A stretch of 64,000 nucleotides of DNA from Larix kaempferi (GCA_027924585.1 BSBM01000007.1:6402001-6466000), one strand, 5' to 3'; shown: positions 21,687 to 33,392, counted from the first letter of the stretch. Translations and numbers: made by a program. The notes: generated by a model from the sequence alone, not told the origin.

Positions 21687-22600
21687 AAGAAAATTGAATG
21701 AGAAAAAATAAAAAAAGGATAAACTAATCAATTATTAAAAATAATATAAATTAAAACTAAAAAAATTGAATTGGAGAATAGTGAAAAAAGATGGAAAATA
21801 TTAAAATCAAATAAAAATTAGTTATTATGAAATAATATAATTTAATTATGCGATTGAATAATATATTAATGCAAAAAAGTAGAGGAAGAATCAAGGTTCA
21901 AGTGAAGTCTAATAATAATAATTATATATTTAAATTACAGGTATTTAAAATCTTAAAAATTATGTTAAATAATTAAAAATAAAATGAATGATTAATTAAA
22001 ATAAGATGATATAATAATATTAATATGAATGTTATTAATAATAATAATATATTAATAAGAAAACAAAGAAAAATCAAGGTTTTAAATGAAATTAAATCAT
22101 TTATAATAATAAGAATAAGAATAATATATTTAAATAAAAAATAAATAAAATCTTAAAAATTATATTAAATAATTAAAAGTAAAATGAATAATCAATCAAA
22201 ATAAGAATATATAACTTATAAAAATATCATAATATATTAGAGAGTGGAATATAAAATAATGCGATAACAAATATTAGTGATACGCAATAGAGGAAAAAGC
22301 AGAGGGGGTTGGTTACAAAAGGAGGAAATTATATTAAGAGATAGTTAAACAGGGGGAGTTGGATTAAAGAGGAATGAGAAATTGTAGATATATATGTGTT
22401 TATTTATCATGTTTTGATTATGTTTGATTGTACTAGATGGAATATGAGGTATGTATCACTATCATTTTTTTCATAGTAATTATTTTTATATATATTAATC
22501 AGAATAAATTTTAGTTAATTTTTTTTTTAAAGAAAATATTAATAAATTGATAAAATAATGTTTATGATAATGGTTTTTAATGTTTATTGAGATCAATTTT
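21687..22600. other. AT-rich spacer, further copy of the duplicated block
   Basis: Resembles 16620-17330 and 26883-27137 plus 28976-29290, and ends where LINE-B begins. No coding sequence was seen. Confidence 0.65.
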
Positions 22601-24952
22601 GGTCTATTGGACATTAAGAATATAAAGATTATTTGGTTTTCTTTAAAATACTATTTCTATGTTCAAAGAGCTTACAGAGGAGTGTCCCTAGCTCGCTATA
22701 GTTTTGGGGATCTAGAAGGTTAGAAAGGTTAGTGTCGGAGCAAAGATGTTGAAATTGAGATCTAAACGGTGAGTGAAAGCCAAGCAATCTAAGAGAAAAT
22801 GATTTTCATCTTCCACGCTCATAGAATTGCATTGATGAAAAATTCTTTCAGCCCAAGGCGTTTTAGGGGTTGTCCAACGCCCAGTTTCACTATGAAGCTC
22901 ATGAGAGTTCCTTCTAATCTTAGCAATATTAATTTTCTTCTTTGATATTGTTAAGATAGAAAGATAGTTTTGATCATCGAGATTAGGGTTAATGGTCGCT
23001 TTGTCATACTTAAGGCTTTCTTTTTACCTCTAATTCTTCTTTGCCCCACATTTTCTCTCTAAAGGTAGAAGTAATAATGTAAATAATGTTATCAATATTT
23101 TGCAGAGTGGTAGTTTCATTAATCCCCCAATAATTTAACCAAGCAGTGGCTTCTTTAATCTATCCTCGCTTGGGGCGCAGGTGCTTTTGGCTAGAGTTAA
23201 GAGTGATTTTAGGAAGTCATTCGTCTCCTATGTTTTTTAATTTGTTCTTGTACATTAGATATTTAATCATAGCCATGATTTCAATGGGGGAGAGCCCTGA
23301 TTCTAAGAAGAGAATAGGATAGGGCGTGTTGCTCTTAATTTTTAGATTATAAGTAATAAATTGTTTCTGGATTTGCTCAATTCTTCTCCAAGACTCTTTG
23401 GAAATGTTGCATCCCCAAGATTCACAGCCATATAGAATAACGGAATTTATTTTTGTCCCACATCACAAGGTTTTCCGATTTACAGTTGTTTTCAAGGCCA
23501 AAGTAGGCTTTCCTTTTCGATGTTATAGTTCCATTTGAGCTTGTGATGAAAGTCAATTCCTAATTACTTATAGGAGGTTACTTCCTCTAAGATTCTATTG
23601 TCATAAGAAAAATTGTCATAAGTACCTTTATTGGACTTGATAATCATGACTTTTGTTTTTTTAGTGTTAACGATCATGCCCATACTAGTGCATAAGACTT
23701 TGAGAATTCGTAATTGCTTCTCAAGATCATAATGGAACCTAGCCATAAGAACGATATCGTTAGCATAGAGAAGAATAAAGATGACTATTCCTACCAAGGT
23801 TGTGCTTGCACAACCTGCCTCTTCTAGGAATTCTTCAAGCCTATCGATGTAAATGTCAAAAAGGGTAGGGAAAAGGGTACACCCTTGCTTAACTCCAATA
23901 TTACAATTAATATCTTGCGACCATCCTTTATTGCTTTTGAATTTGGAAATGACATTCTCATATAACCTTATAGTCGCAGCTCTCAATTCAAGAGGAACTT
24001 TTAGCTCTTCTAATCTATTCCAAAGGTTATATCTAAGCACTATATCAAAATATTTCTAAAAGTCTACAAAACAACAAAACAAAATGGATTTATTATTACA
24101 ACACTCCTCTACGATGATCCTAAGTGTAATGAGGTGGTCAATGGTTGAGTGATGCCTTCAGAATCCTGCTTGGCCTTTAGCCCTCTTTCCTTTGGTTTCT
24201 AACCATATGCTATTATTCTTTTCGAGAATAATGTCGTATAGCTTGGCTAAGAGAGGGCTAATCATAATTGTTCAGAAATTAGAGGGGTTATCTTTATCTC
24301 CTCTTTTAAAGATAGGAACTATAAGGCTCTGAGTCCAAGGATTAGGGAATCCATGCTTGATTTCCAAATTAAAGAGATTGTGAATATAAGGTATGAGGAC
24401 GGGTGCTCCAATTTTTAGGATTCTTGCTTGGTACCCTTCAATGTCTTTAGTTTTTCTACTAGCTAGGCACTTAATCCCAAAGTCAATGTATTCTAAGGAA
24501 AATACCTCCTCCGTTGTCAGGAGGGCTTGAATGTTGTCCACGACATCTGGGGATTCGTAAATATTTTTGAGATACAAGTTCCAATCCTCCATAAATATCT
24601 TATTATTTTCTGTAGTTTTACAAGTTAAAATTTGTCTCCAAAATTTCTTAGGAGTTGTTTTTTATAAGTGTAAAAGTTTATCCTGTCTTTTATTTATATA
24701 TAAAGTCTTTTTTCTTTTGATTACATCTTTGTACATACTTATATATTTGTCGTCTTTCATGGAATCATCAGTAGATTCCTTAATTTCTCTACGTGCATGC
24801 TTACAATCATTATCATACCAAGGGTTGGTTCTTATGTTCTTATTTTTGCTAGCAATTTCATGAGAAAACTTGTTGATGGAAGAGGAGAGGGATGTAGTAA
24901 AATTATGATAGAGATATTCTATATTGTTGTTGCTAGAAAGAGAGAACAAAAA
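22600..24952 (-). mobile_element. LINE-B remnant, possibly RTE-like
   Basis: A minus-strand non-LTR element lacking its endonuclease start. In order it shows the pre-RT linker (24949-24662), a segment with FGIKCLAS and HNLFNLEIKHGFPNPW (24592-24272), the RT core (24040-23564; GVKQGCTLFPTLFDIYID, LLYANDIVLMA), and a C-terminal part with NSHELHSETGRW and VEDENHFLLDC near 22900-22770. No RNase H domain was seen after RT. The RT motif reads YAND where YADD is standard. Frameshifts and stops are present between segments. The right end abuts a 22-bp direct repeat. Confidence 0.75.
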
Positions 24953-26882
24953 TGAAAGCCTAAATGAAACCTAAGCAAAATAAGCAGATGTACAATCATG
25001 CAACTTTTCCATAAATAGTTGTGCAGTGGCATAAACTACAAGTCATATAAACTGCGCAGACAATTTGCATGGGGAAAACTATTGGATTTATGGTTATACT
25101 GAGATGGGGGGTGAATTAGTATAACATACTTTTTCTTTCTACTCACTCATCAAATAATTCATAATAATCAACACAAGTAGATTCAAACCATAGAACACAA
25201 TATGTAACATGGAAACCCAATTGGGAGAAAACCACAATGATTTTTATCGTTACGAGACTTGAGTAGGCACCAACCTACTATTACAATAATTGAAAGCACT
25301 GACTTTTTGTTATAATGTTTGCAACACCAACTTTCTAGAGACACCGATCTCCTTAGCTGAGCACTAAATCGTTATTACAAAGTTTGCAAGCACCAACTGT
25401 TGGAGACACCAATCTCCCTAGTTGAGCACTGACTCAACAAATATTGCATAGGAACCCACCTACTTTTTGTGTATATGTTTTTATTTAGATATGATAACCT
25501 TCTTGAGTCCCTATAACATGACTTTTCACTTCCTATAACTTCCTGTGTATATGTCGCTAGATTCAATATTGTATTGTTGCTTACTTCAAGTCTTTCTTCT
25601 ACAGCAAATTTCTTGTTGTGTGTTGCACTTCACAAAACACATCTAACTCATGTATACCAGTTTTTATTTTGCATTGAAAAAATAATTCTAACTTATGCAC
25701 ACCAAATTATGCACCTTCTTGCGTTGTCGCACTCTGCTCTTCTCTATGCAAGATTACTGTCACACTTTGCTCTGTCACACTTTGATCTACGCAAGGCTAT
25801 TGTCACACTCTACTCTTTTTCCCTCTGCTCTGCACAAGATAATATTCACTACTATCACACTCTGCTTTGTTGCACTTTGCTCTACCCAAGAATATTGTCA
25901 CACTTTTCTCTGTTACACTCTACTCTGCACAAGACAATCTTCACAACTGTCACACTCTACTCTGCTCTACGCAAGATAATCTTCACTACTATCACACTCT
26001 ATTCTATCACACTCTGATTTACGCAAGACAAACTTCACTATTGTAACATTCTATTATGTCTAACTTTGCTTTGCGCAACTAATATCACACTCTGTTATTT
26101 CGCACTCTACTTTGCACAAGACATACTTCACTACTCTCACACTCAACTCTACTCTGCGCTACACAATATTTACTATTGTCATACTCTATTATGTTGAACT
26201 TTTCTCTTCACAAGGAAATCTTCACTACTGTGCAGTCTTTAACTTCTGCGTTGCTCTCAACTTCTATACCTCATCCAAAGAAGAACCTGGAAGAAAACAT
26301 CCCTTCCTCTTCACAAGGTGCTCCTCTTCTGCCTTGGAGAACCTTAGAAACCTTAAAGAAAACCCTTCAAAAAAATATCATTGAGAATATATTCAAGAAC
26401 CCATAAAACATCTTCAAATCCATATTCAAACCCTAGAAGACCTTTCTCTTCCACAAGTGCACACCTTTTTCATATCTCCATGAATTCTTGAATGAATAGT
26501 CAAATGAGGGAGCGCTCCACTTATTTATATTATTCTTAAATCACTTTTTGGGCCGACATAACATTGTTCAATATCCTGGCAAGGCCGACCTAACATTTTG
26601 GCTAGGTTGATTTTACAAATTCTTTTGTATCTCCTCATTCCTAGGGAGTTAGAGGGACTTCAATATACCGTTGGAAAGGTCTCAAAATAATATTTCCAAC
26701 AATGTAACCTATATTCCCATTTTAGCTATACATATAGAGTAAAATTTCATTCAATGACAGGGTATTGAAATTGGGCTTCCAAAAACAATATTTCCAACAA
26801 TCTTCTTCTTGAAATCTCTATTTGTTACTTACAATCCCCCTTGAAGATAACTGCAACCTGTGAAAGCCTAAATGAAACCTAA
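24953..26882. mobile_element. LTR-like segment flanked by 22-bp direct repeats
   Basis: A 1.9-kb insert between two identical 22-bp repeats (24953-24974 and 26861-26882, core TGAAAGCCTAAATGAAACC). On the minus strand CAAGGGGGAT lies at 26842-26833, like a copia polypurine tract, followed by TGTAAGTAAC as a possible LTR start. So most of the segment may be an LTR with about 25 bp of internal sequence. No protein domain was seen. An LTR element normally makes a 5-bp duplication, so the long repeat is unexplained. Confidence 0.45.
25716..26250. repeat. Degenerate minisatellite rich in TCACACTCT and CGCAAGA
   Basis: Irregular units of about 60-70 bp combine TCACACTCTRCTCT, a TACGCAAGAC-like motif and AATCTTCACTACT. 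It opens long frames on the plus strand (25574-26017, 25695-25979) that are simple-sequence artefacts. Confidence 0.75.
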
Positions 26883-27137
26883 TAAAAAGTTAGTTGTTAT
26901 GGAATAATATAAATTAATTATGAGATTGAATAATATATTAATGCAAAATAATTAAATAAAAAATGAAGGCTTAAATAAAGTCCAAAAATTTATAATAAAT
27001 GATAGTAAAACCTTAAAATTATATTAAATAATTAAAAATGATGTATGATTAATTAAAATAAGAAAATATAACTAATTGAAATAAGTGAAAACTATAAAAA
27101 AATGGATAAGACATAAAATAATATTAGAAGGTAAGAC
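26883..27137. other. Duplicated AT-rich spacer, left part
   Basis: Resembles 16770-17060 and continues at 28976 once LINE-E is removed. Confidence 0.7.
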
Positions 27138-27143
27138 CCTGGG

Positions 27144-27560
27144 TTGGCAGGTGCGGGGGGGGGGGGGGGGGGGGGAGTAATCTATGACTCCAAGGGGAAC
27201 AAGCAGAGAGAATTTGCCGGGGGCATTGGGAGAAAGACCCACAACAATGCGGAATGGCTCAGTCTCATCAAAGGTATGGAGATTGCTATAAACCTAGGAA
27301 TTAAGAACTTGATGGTCGTCGGGGATTCCTTGATTGTCATCAGAGAGGCCAAAAACATTGTCTACAACAGGAAAAATCCCTCCTCTAAGATGCATCATCT
27401 ATTAGTCAACATCAGTAAGGAATTCCAAGAATTCACCTTTCTACATATCTTGAGAGATCTAAATGGGCAAGCTGATGGCTTGGCTAACAAAGGGGTCGGG
27501 CTCCCTTATGGTTACCTTAACTGTGACAATGCCATACTCAAAAACTCATGGATCCCCTAG
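27144..27560 (+). pseudogene. LINE-E RNase H domain, N-terminally truncated
   Basis: A 138-codon open stretch with RNase H features: GGVIYDSKGNKQREFAGGIG, NNAEWLSLIKGM, MVVGDSLIVIREA, HILRDLNGQADGLANKG. The catalytic pattern (acidic residues of strand 1, AE helix, GDS, and the DG(L)AN end) is recognisable, but the first strand is replaced by a poly-Gly run encoded by a 21-bp G tract (27155-27175). The RT is missing, so this is a dead tail. Confidence 0.82.
27155..27175 (+). repeat. G21 homopolymer
   Basis: Twenty-one consecutive G inside the RNase H frame where related LINEs have a short Gly run. Length may be unstable or an assembly artefact. Confidence 0.9.
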
Positions 27561-27849
27561 TTTATGGCTCCTCCATAGACCTTGGGCTCCTCATAACTCT
27601 ATTTGGATCATTCATAATTTATTTGCCTTCAATTATAGAATTACAAAAAAATTGATTTTGGGAAACTCAAGATGGCCTTTCGACGGCCACCCCGATCTCC
27701 GTGAGATCCTTAATCAATTCTGTATTAATGTCTATTGGCCAGTTTGCCAGTTGGATGGCATGCGGGGCATTGGTTTGTGTATAAGACAGGATGGGAGAAT
27801 GATTATCCCACATTCCAGTGTTGGTTTATGATGTTCGAACGTGTTATCA

Positions 27850-28581
27850 GTTTGGAGTGTTGATCTTTGAGCTGGAAAGCATAGAGTAGCATTGTATTGT
27901 GCAGGGTGTAGCAAAGCTTGGAGTGTTGGTCCTTGTACTAGAAGGTAGTGTGTTGCAGTTGTGAGAATGGAACACCATTGCGTTGGGCATTCACAGAAAG
28001 ATGGAGAAGTCTTCCTGAAATGCATAAGGTGCAACAAGCCTGTTCGAAGATCTAATGGAGGTTGCACCTAGGCAAACCCGTCGGTGACTGATAATATGGA
28101 AGACTTGGTGGGTAAGGCTCGTAACAACTCCCCTGGACTCGGTCCCTATCGCAGGCATGCTGGGGTTGGTAACTTGCATGGACATAATGTAATTCATGGG
28201 GCTTCAAAGCATGATGAGGATTTACAAGACCATATGCAGGACATTGAATCGTAGGTTCGCATGGTTCGTAGTGAAAATTTGGAGTTCAAAAGGGTGTTAA
28301 CTCGCCTCTACACTCTGGCTCTTGCAACCCACTTTGAGGTGAAAGCTTAGAACAATAATGTTGCTGAGAAGATTGAGCACCTAGAAGAGACCCTGGGTCT
28401 CAGTCACCCTCGTAAAATTTGTAAATCTAAGGTTTCGAGCAGCGAGATGGCTAACCTGGACAAGAAAATGGACAAGCTGAAACAGTTTATGATACATGCT
28501 GGCAATTTCATGGACCTTAGTGTTGAAAAGATTGGGGTAGCTGACTCTGAGCGGGCTGTTATGGACATCGGACTCCAGTAG
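27850..28581 (+). pseudogene. LINE-E downstream frame: Cys/His-rich then coiled coil, unknown
   Basis: After the RNase H domain a different frame can be read through stops to a TAG at 28579. Its first part is Cys-rich (YCAGCSKAWSVGPC, HHCVGHS, KCIRCNKPV) with an internal WSV-containing repeat. From an ATG at 28096 it continues as a polar, probably coiled-coil protein (MVRSENLEFKRVLTRLYTLA, KIEHLEETLGL, ANLDKKMDKLKQFMIHAG). In-frame stops at about 28066, 28252 and 28348 are all TAG. I do not recognise a family. It could be an extra LINE ORF or captured host sequence. Confidence 0.45.
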
Positions 28582-28975
28582 CAATCTGTCGGTTGGCTTT
28601 TTTTGGTTCTGTTTTGTCTCTTTCTCTACTCTTTAGTTTTTTTCTTTCTACTTTTGAAAATCACAGAATGGGAACTATCCATAGATCTGTCAAACTCTTA
28701 AAGAGCTCTAATCTTCAGTTTTTGGTGTAAGGCGATATATTAATTATGTTTTATTTATGTATCTTCCTTCTGGGACAGTTCGTAAGATGCTATAGTTTTC
28801 ATAGAGCATGAAGATATCATGTAAGCTAAAGGCTTGAAAAAGATGAACTTGGCATGTTGGATTCCCTCCAATTATGGGAGCAATCTGTCCACCTTGTTAT
28901 GTAATCCCCGTTTTTTTATAATCAAAGCTCTTTAACCGTTTGTGTAAAAAATATATATATATTAGAAGGTAGGAC

Positions 28976-31178
28976 ATAAAATAATGCAATAAGAAAATTA
29001 ATGACACACCAAAGAGAAAAATGGAGAGGGGGTTGGTCACAATAAGAGGAAATTATATTAAGAGATAGTTGAATGAGAGGGTTCAATTAAAGATGGATGA
29101 GAGTTTATAGAGATGATTGAGTATATGGATTAATTGACCTCATTTTGTGATTGAAAACATATGTGTTGTTCCATCATGTCTTGATCATGTTTAGTTATAC
29201 TTGATGGACTATGAGATATATATCACTATCATTTGTTTTAATTTTTTTTATAGTTATTATTATTTATATATATATTAATTAGAATAAATTTCAACTTAAA
29301 ATTTTGCTTATTAAAATTTCCTTACATATATAATTTATATTTAAATCAATTTATGATAACAATGCACTACTTTTATCTAAAATAGAAAGATAAATATTAA
29401 TAAATTGATAAAATAATATTTAATATATCACTTTTATTAATTTTATTTTATCAAAATTATCTTACATATATAATTTATAAATTTAAATCAATTTATAAGA
29501 AAAATGTGATATTTTGACTTAAAATAGAACGGTAAATTGAAATATTGCAAATTCTCAATCAATAATTCAGATCATGTAAATCTGGTTCTCGGGCCATTTT
29601 AAATCTAGTTTTTCAACTATAGTTATTTGATAAAAAAAATGGCACGATTATAATTGACTTGGATCCATCCTCTCAATGTTTACACTAGTTAATTGGGAGT
29701 GTAAATTAGCTAAGTGTTATTTGTGATTCACTTCCCTCCTCTCAATTTTTACACTAGTCAATTGGCCAATGTAAATTAATTAAGTGTTATTTGAGAAAGA
29801 ATGGTGTAAGTATGATTTGAATATAAACTATCTATTTTGAATTCGAACCTTTAAATATTATAAATATGGTTTATTAGCCATTGTAAATCTAGTTCCTTGG
29901 CCATTGTTATTAAATAAAAATTAACATAAGTATGATTAAATCAAAATCACTCCTTTGAAGTTTTCTGATTAAATCAAAATCACTCCTTTGAAGTTTTCAA
30001 CAATTTCTTGAAGATGTTATGCACTTTTTTTCAAATTCCACCAAATATGTATTTATGGTGCTGGTTTGAATAATTATGCACAAACGTTTGGCTTAGTCAA
30101 GCTCTATGGAAGTAGCTTTGAATAGTTTGTGGTAAATTCTATCCAAAGTTTCACAAATTTGGCTCAATATCCCTAAAATTCCCCAAAAAAATTTGTTGCC
30201 TTTATTCATTATTTCAAAATTTTGGCTCTACGAATCGTGTAATCAAAATTTGAAACTATAAAGATCATATTTCAAAATTTTCAAGGTAAATGTTAAATTT
30301 TTGGGGAGTTTAAATTGTTTTTGACTTTTATTAAACCTTTCATCCAAGGACCATTTCATTCTATTCAATGCTCAAAACAAAGTAAGCATTTTTAAATTAC
30401 CAAATTCAACTTAAAGGGTTATTTGGTACAGACATCACTAGTCTCATTGATATCCTCCTCAAACATCAGGATTGTTTTTTCTAATAGGTATGTTGGTTCC
30501 TCTTATTCTTGCATTGTTTTGTTTTCATCAATGATACATTTGTTTTGATTGAAAAAATACTTAGTCTGATCTCCTATGAAAATAAGCATTTGCCTTGTTT
30601 TACAATGGTGATTGTTGTTTGAAGTATGATCATATCTATAAAATGCCACAACTAAAGTATTATCTACAATAATTCTTAGATAAGGTTTATTTTTGTGTGT
30701 GTGTGTTTTCTCATAGTGTATAATAGCTGACAAGTTTAATGATTAGTATCGATCTTAAATTTGGACTCTGATATTGTTCATATTGGTTGTGGTTTCCTAT
30801 AAGGGTCTCTTATTAAGCTCTGAGAATGCATTCTCTAATTCAAATCAAAGCATGGGATTTGACACCATATCCATCCTCTCAATTTCATCCCAAAACTTTG
30901 TCAATGCCTCACCACTAACCACAAAATTGTGTTAAATGTAGGTTGGCTTCACTAGTCATTATTACAGCTCTTACCAATGTTCAACTCATCAATGGGTGTA
31001 AACTTCGGCCATACTTGAACTCTTTATCCATCTATGGAAAATCTAAGGGCTGGTGCAAGCTAATGAGGGTCTCTTTTGACGCGTTAGATGCAATATAAAA
31101 CTGAAAAAAACAAGCATCCCTCAACTTACGTGGATATTTTGAGATACTTACACAATGAATATTCCTTTAAGTATTTAA
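28976..31178. other. Duplicated AT-rich spacer, right part
   Basis: Resembles 17060-19270. Local duplications occur: about 135 bp repeated near 29315 and 29450, and a 33-bp unit repeated at 29935-30000. No gene was seen. Confidence 0.7.
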
Positions 31179-32288
31179 GAGTGAAAACATGAAGTTGGGA
31201 TACACTTTTTGCTTGTTTTTTGACAAAAAAATGCAAATTTTTATGTTTTTCAACTTCAATCCCTTCAAACCCATATCTCCCTTAGGAATTTCACCTTGAA
31301 GTAAACATAAGATTTTTAGAGAATTGTATTTGCTTCGTACTCATATTTTTTCCAAATTATTTTATGGACATATAGTGGGACAAATTTGAGGTGCACCAAT
31401 GACATATGCTTTAAATTTTAGGTATGGATAATGAGTGACCTATGTGCCCCTCATTTTTTTTAGAGTTGGTTATTCATTTTAGGAAAACCAAATGTATGCT
31501 CATAATCTACAGAGATTGCACTTGACAATGGACTATGTGTTGAGGATTTTCATACTTAAGCACTATTTTTTATTATTTATCGAAATAGCATATGTTTCAA
31601 AAATGGTTCCTTTTTACACATGTTGGTGTCCTCGCATTTTCTTTCAAATGTGACTCTTATCAAAGAAAATAAAACGACCCTTTTGAAGAGGAAAGTGCAA
31701 GGAACATCCCTGTGATTTCTATAATTTTTTGGTGTTGTCCTTGTGACGATATTAATTTTTCATTTCAGGTTATTTTGAGAACAATAAAATTCTTAAGGGA
31801 TAAGCTTTAGAAAAAATATATTAATAAATAGAAATTATTAATGAAATGAAGCAATTTGTATATCATTAGAAACTAGATTCACAAATGAATCCACTTGTAC
31901 CAAGTCCAACAAACAATCTTTAAAAATTGCAGAGGTTTCAGTTTGTTGAAGTTGTAATTTCCATAAAACTGCAAGAGATCTTTGCAGGTTCGGTTGACAA
32001 AAAATCTCGACCGAGAAAATATATTTCAAACTCTCGGCCTAGAGTTTTTTTTAAACTCTCGGATGAGAGTTTAAACTCTCAGCCTAGAGTTTTTTTTTTA
32101 AATATCGTACTCTAATTGGACAAAACTCTCGGCCTAAATTTTTATTAAACTCTCATCCTAGAGTTTGATTTTATGAAACTCTCGGCCTAGAGTTTGCGTT
32201 GAATTTTTTCGCGTGTTGATCCGCACGCGATTTGTTTACTATTCGCTCCTCTCTCAAAAAAGTGTATCTCAACTTTGCGTTTTCACCC
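31179..32288. mobile_element. Harbinger-like non-autonomous element with 30-bp TIRs
   Basis: A 1.11-kb insert whose ends are imperfect inverted repeats of about 30 bp. The left end reads GAGTGAAAACATGAAGTTGG and the right end, inward, GGGTGAAAACGCAAAGTTGA; both continue with GATACACTTTTT. TAA lies on both sides (31176-31178, 32289-32291), the 3-bp TWA duplication of PIF/Harbinger elements. The paralogous spacer near 19268 lacks the insert. No transposase frame was seen. The interior carries an array of AACTCTCGGCCTAGAGTT units. Confidence 0.7.
32022..32200. repeat. Array of near-palindromic AACTCTCGGCCTAGAGTT units
   Basis: Six or so copies or halves of an almost perfect 18-bp palindrome, separated by T-rich runs, inside the Harbinger-like element. 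Confidence 0.8.
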
Positions 32289-32454
32289 TAAAATAGATGA
32301 AATGTAGGGAATTGGGTCAATTTTTATCTCTTGAAAATGTTCATAACTATGTCAAGTTTAATATTTTCTAACAAGTACCTTTTTATTTGGAGGCAAATGA
32401 TAAGATATATATCTTTGTGGATGCATCCTTTGAGTGTCTAAATGATCAAGAGTA

Positions 32455-32705
32455 CCTCGAGGGATGTTGTGGCGTAGCACTGTGAATATGGTCCTTTGGA
32501 ATCTTAAAGACTTATAGGTGCAGGTTGATTTTCTAAGCAACTCCGTCGGCTTGGTCATATGAAGGAAAGGTGGTTTTCCAACAGTGCTTCCTGGTTGTTT
32601 TTTTGATGGGGAGATGGCAGGATAAGTTTACTAATTCTTCGCCATTGAATACCTACGTTGGAGTGGGGAGTGCCTCACTTCTTGTTTCTCTTTCCACGAA
32701 GGTAT
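32455..32705 (-). pseudogene. Truncated NHL copy (psi-NHL-2)
   Basis: A second copy of the first ~73 codons of the NHL gene, joined at the same left breakpoint as psi-NHL-1 (shared TTGTGGATGCATCCTTTGAG to the left). The first ATG is mutated (CAT is CCT on the plus strand), the second is kept, and the frame shifts within the copy. The 5' flank homology runs to about 32880, where acidic-repeat coding sequence begins. Confidence 0.78.
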
Positions 32706-32859
32706 TGCTTGAGGATGGGAGCAACGAAGGAAATAAATATATCTATATAGACAATGGGACTAGATTCGTGGGAGAATGGTTGAATTACCTAATTGCTAAT
32801 GTCAAGGTTGGCTAATCTTGGGTGGCGTAGAGGAAAAGGAAATTCAAAGGATTTATCCA

Positions 32860-33099
32860 CCACTTGTAAATATACTCGCTTGGAGGAAAATCAAGTTTGT
32901 TGTCTTGTAAATATACTCGCTTGGAGGAAAATTTTGGTTTGGAGGAAAATCATCGTTTGTGCCTTTGAAAATCCTGGCTTGGAGGAAAATCATCATTACT
33001 ACCTTTAAAATCCTCACTCAGAGGAAAATCATCATCAGTGTCTTTGAAATCCTCACTTGAAGGAAAATTTCCACCATCTTCATGTACATCTTCAGACAT
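32860..33099 (-). pseudogene. Acidic 13-14-residue repeat ORF, start only, unknown
   Basis: From an ATG at 33099 the minus strand reads MSEDVHEDGGNF, then repeats of the form DDFPPSEDFKG (units of 39-42 bp) until a TGA near 32960. After a frame change the repeat DNA continues to about 32860 and meets the NHL-derived sequence. It looks like the N-terminal exon of an acidic repeat protein cut by the duplication breakpoint. I do not recognise it. It faces away from the methyltransferase gene. Confidence 0.4.
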
Positions 33100-33239
33100 T
33101 GAGATTGATTCAGATGAGTCTGTGACTTTTCACTAAAAAGTATAATGATAACTCAAAACAAAAAAAGAGAGTGAAATTTTCTCACACTCCTCACCAAAAA
33201 ATACAATGGTGCAACCATCAACCCCCAACAATATTATAG

Positions 33240-33392
33240 CTAAAAGAACGAAATTTTTCCTCCCAAATTTTCCCTCCAAAATTTTCCCTCCCAAACATTC
33301 CCTCCAAAAATTTCCCTCCCAAACATTTCCTCCAAAATTTCCCTCCAAAATTTTACTTCAAAATTTTCCCTCCAAAATTTCCCTACAAAAAT
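33240..33392. repeat. Pyrimidine-rich minisatellite (TTTTCCCTCCAAAA type)
   Basis: Ten or more irregular units of 11-16 bp based on TTCCCTCCAAAA and TTCCCTCCCAAACA. It creates a Gly/Lys/Trp-rich chance frame on the minus strand. Confidence 0.85.

Larger units (their letters stand above)
27138..28958 (+). mobile_element. 5'-truncated LINE (LINE-E) with 17-bp target duplication
   Basis: Plus-strand LINE 3' part flanked by ATATTAGAAGGTAAGAC (27121-27137) and ATATTAGAAGGTAGGAC (28959-28975). It opens inside an RNase H domain, then carries a second, Cys-rich and coiled-coil frame, a T-rich 3' UTR and a short A/TA tail. The paralogous spacer at 17060 shows the uninterrupted site. 5' truncation and a long duplication are typical of target-primed reverse transcription. 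Confidence 0.88.

Noticed and set aside
25574-26017. 147-codon plus-strand frame
   Set aside because: Translation of the TCACACTCT minisatellite; no non-repetitive content.
33133-33348. Gly/Trp-rich minus-strand frame
   Set aside because: Derived from the TTCCCTCCAAAA minisatellite.
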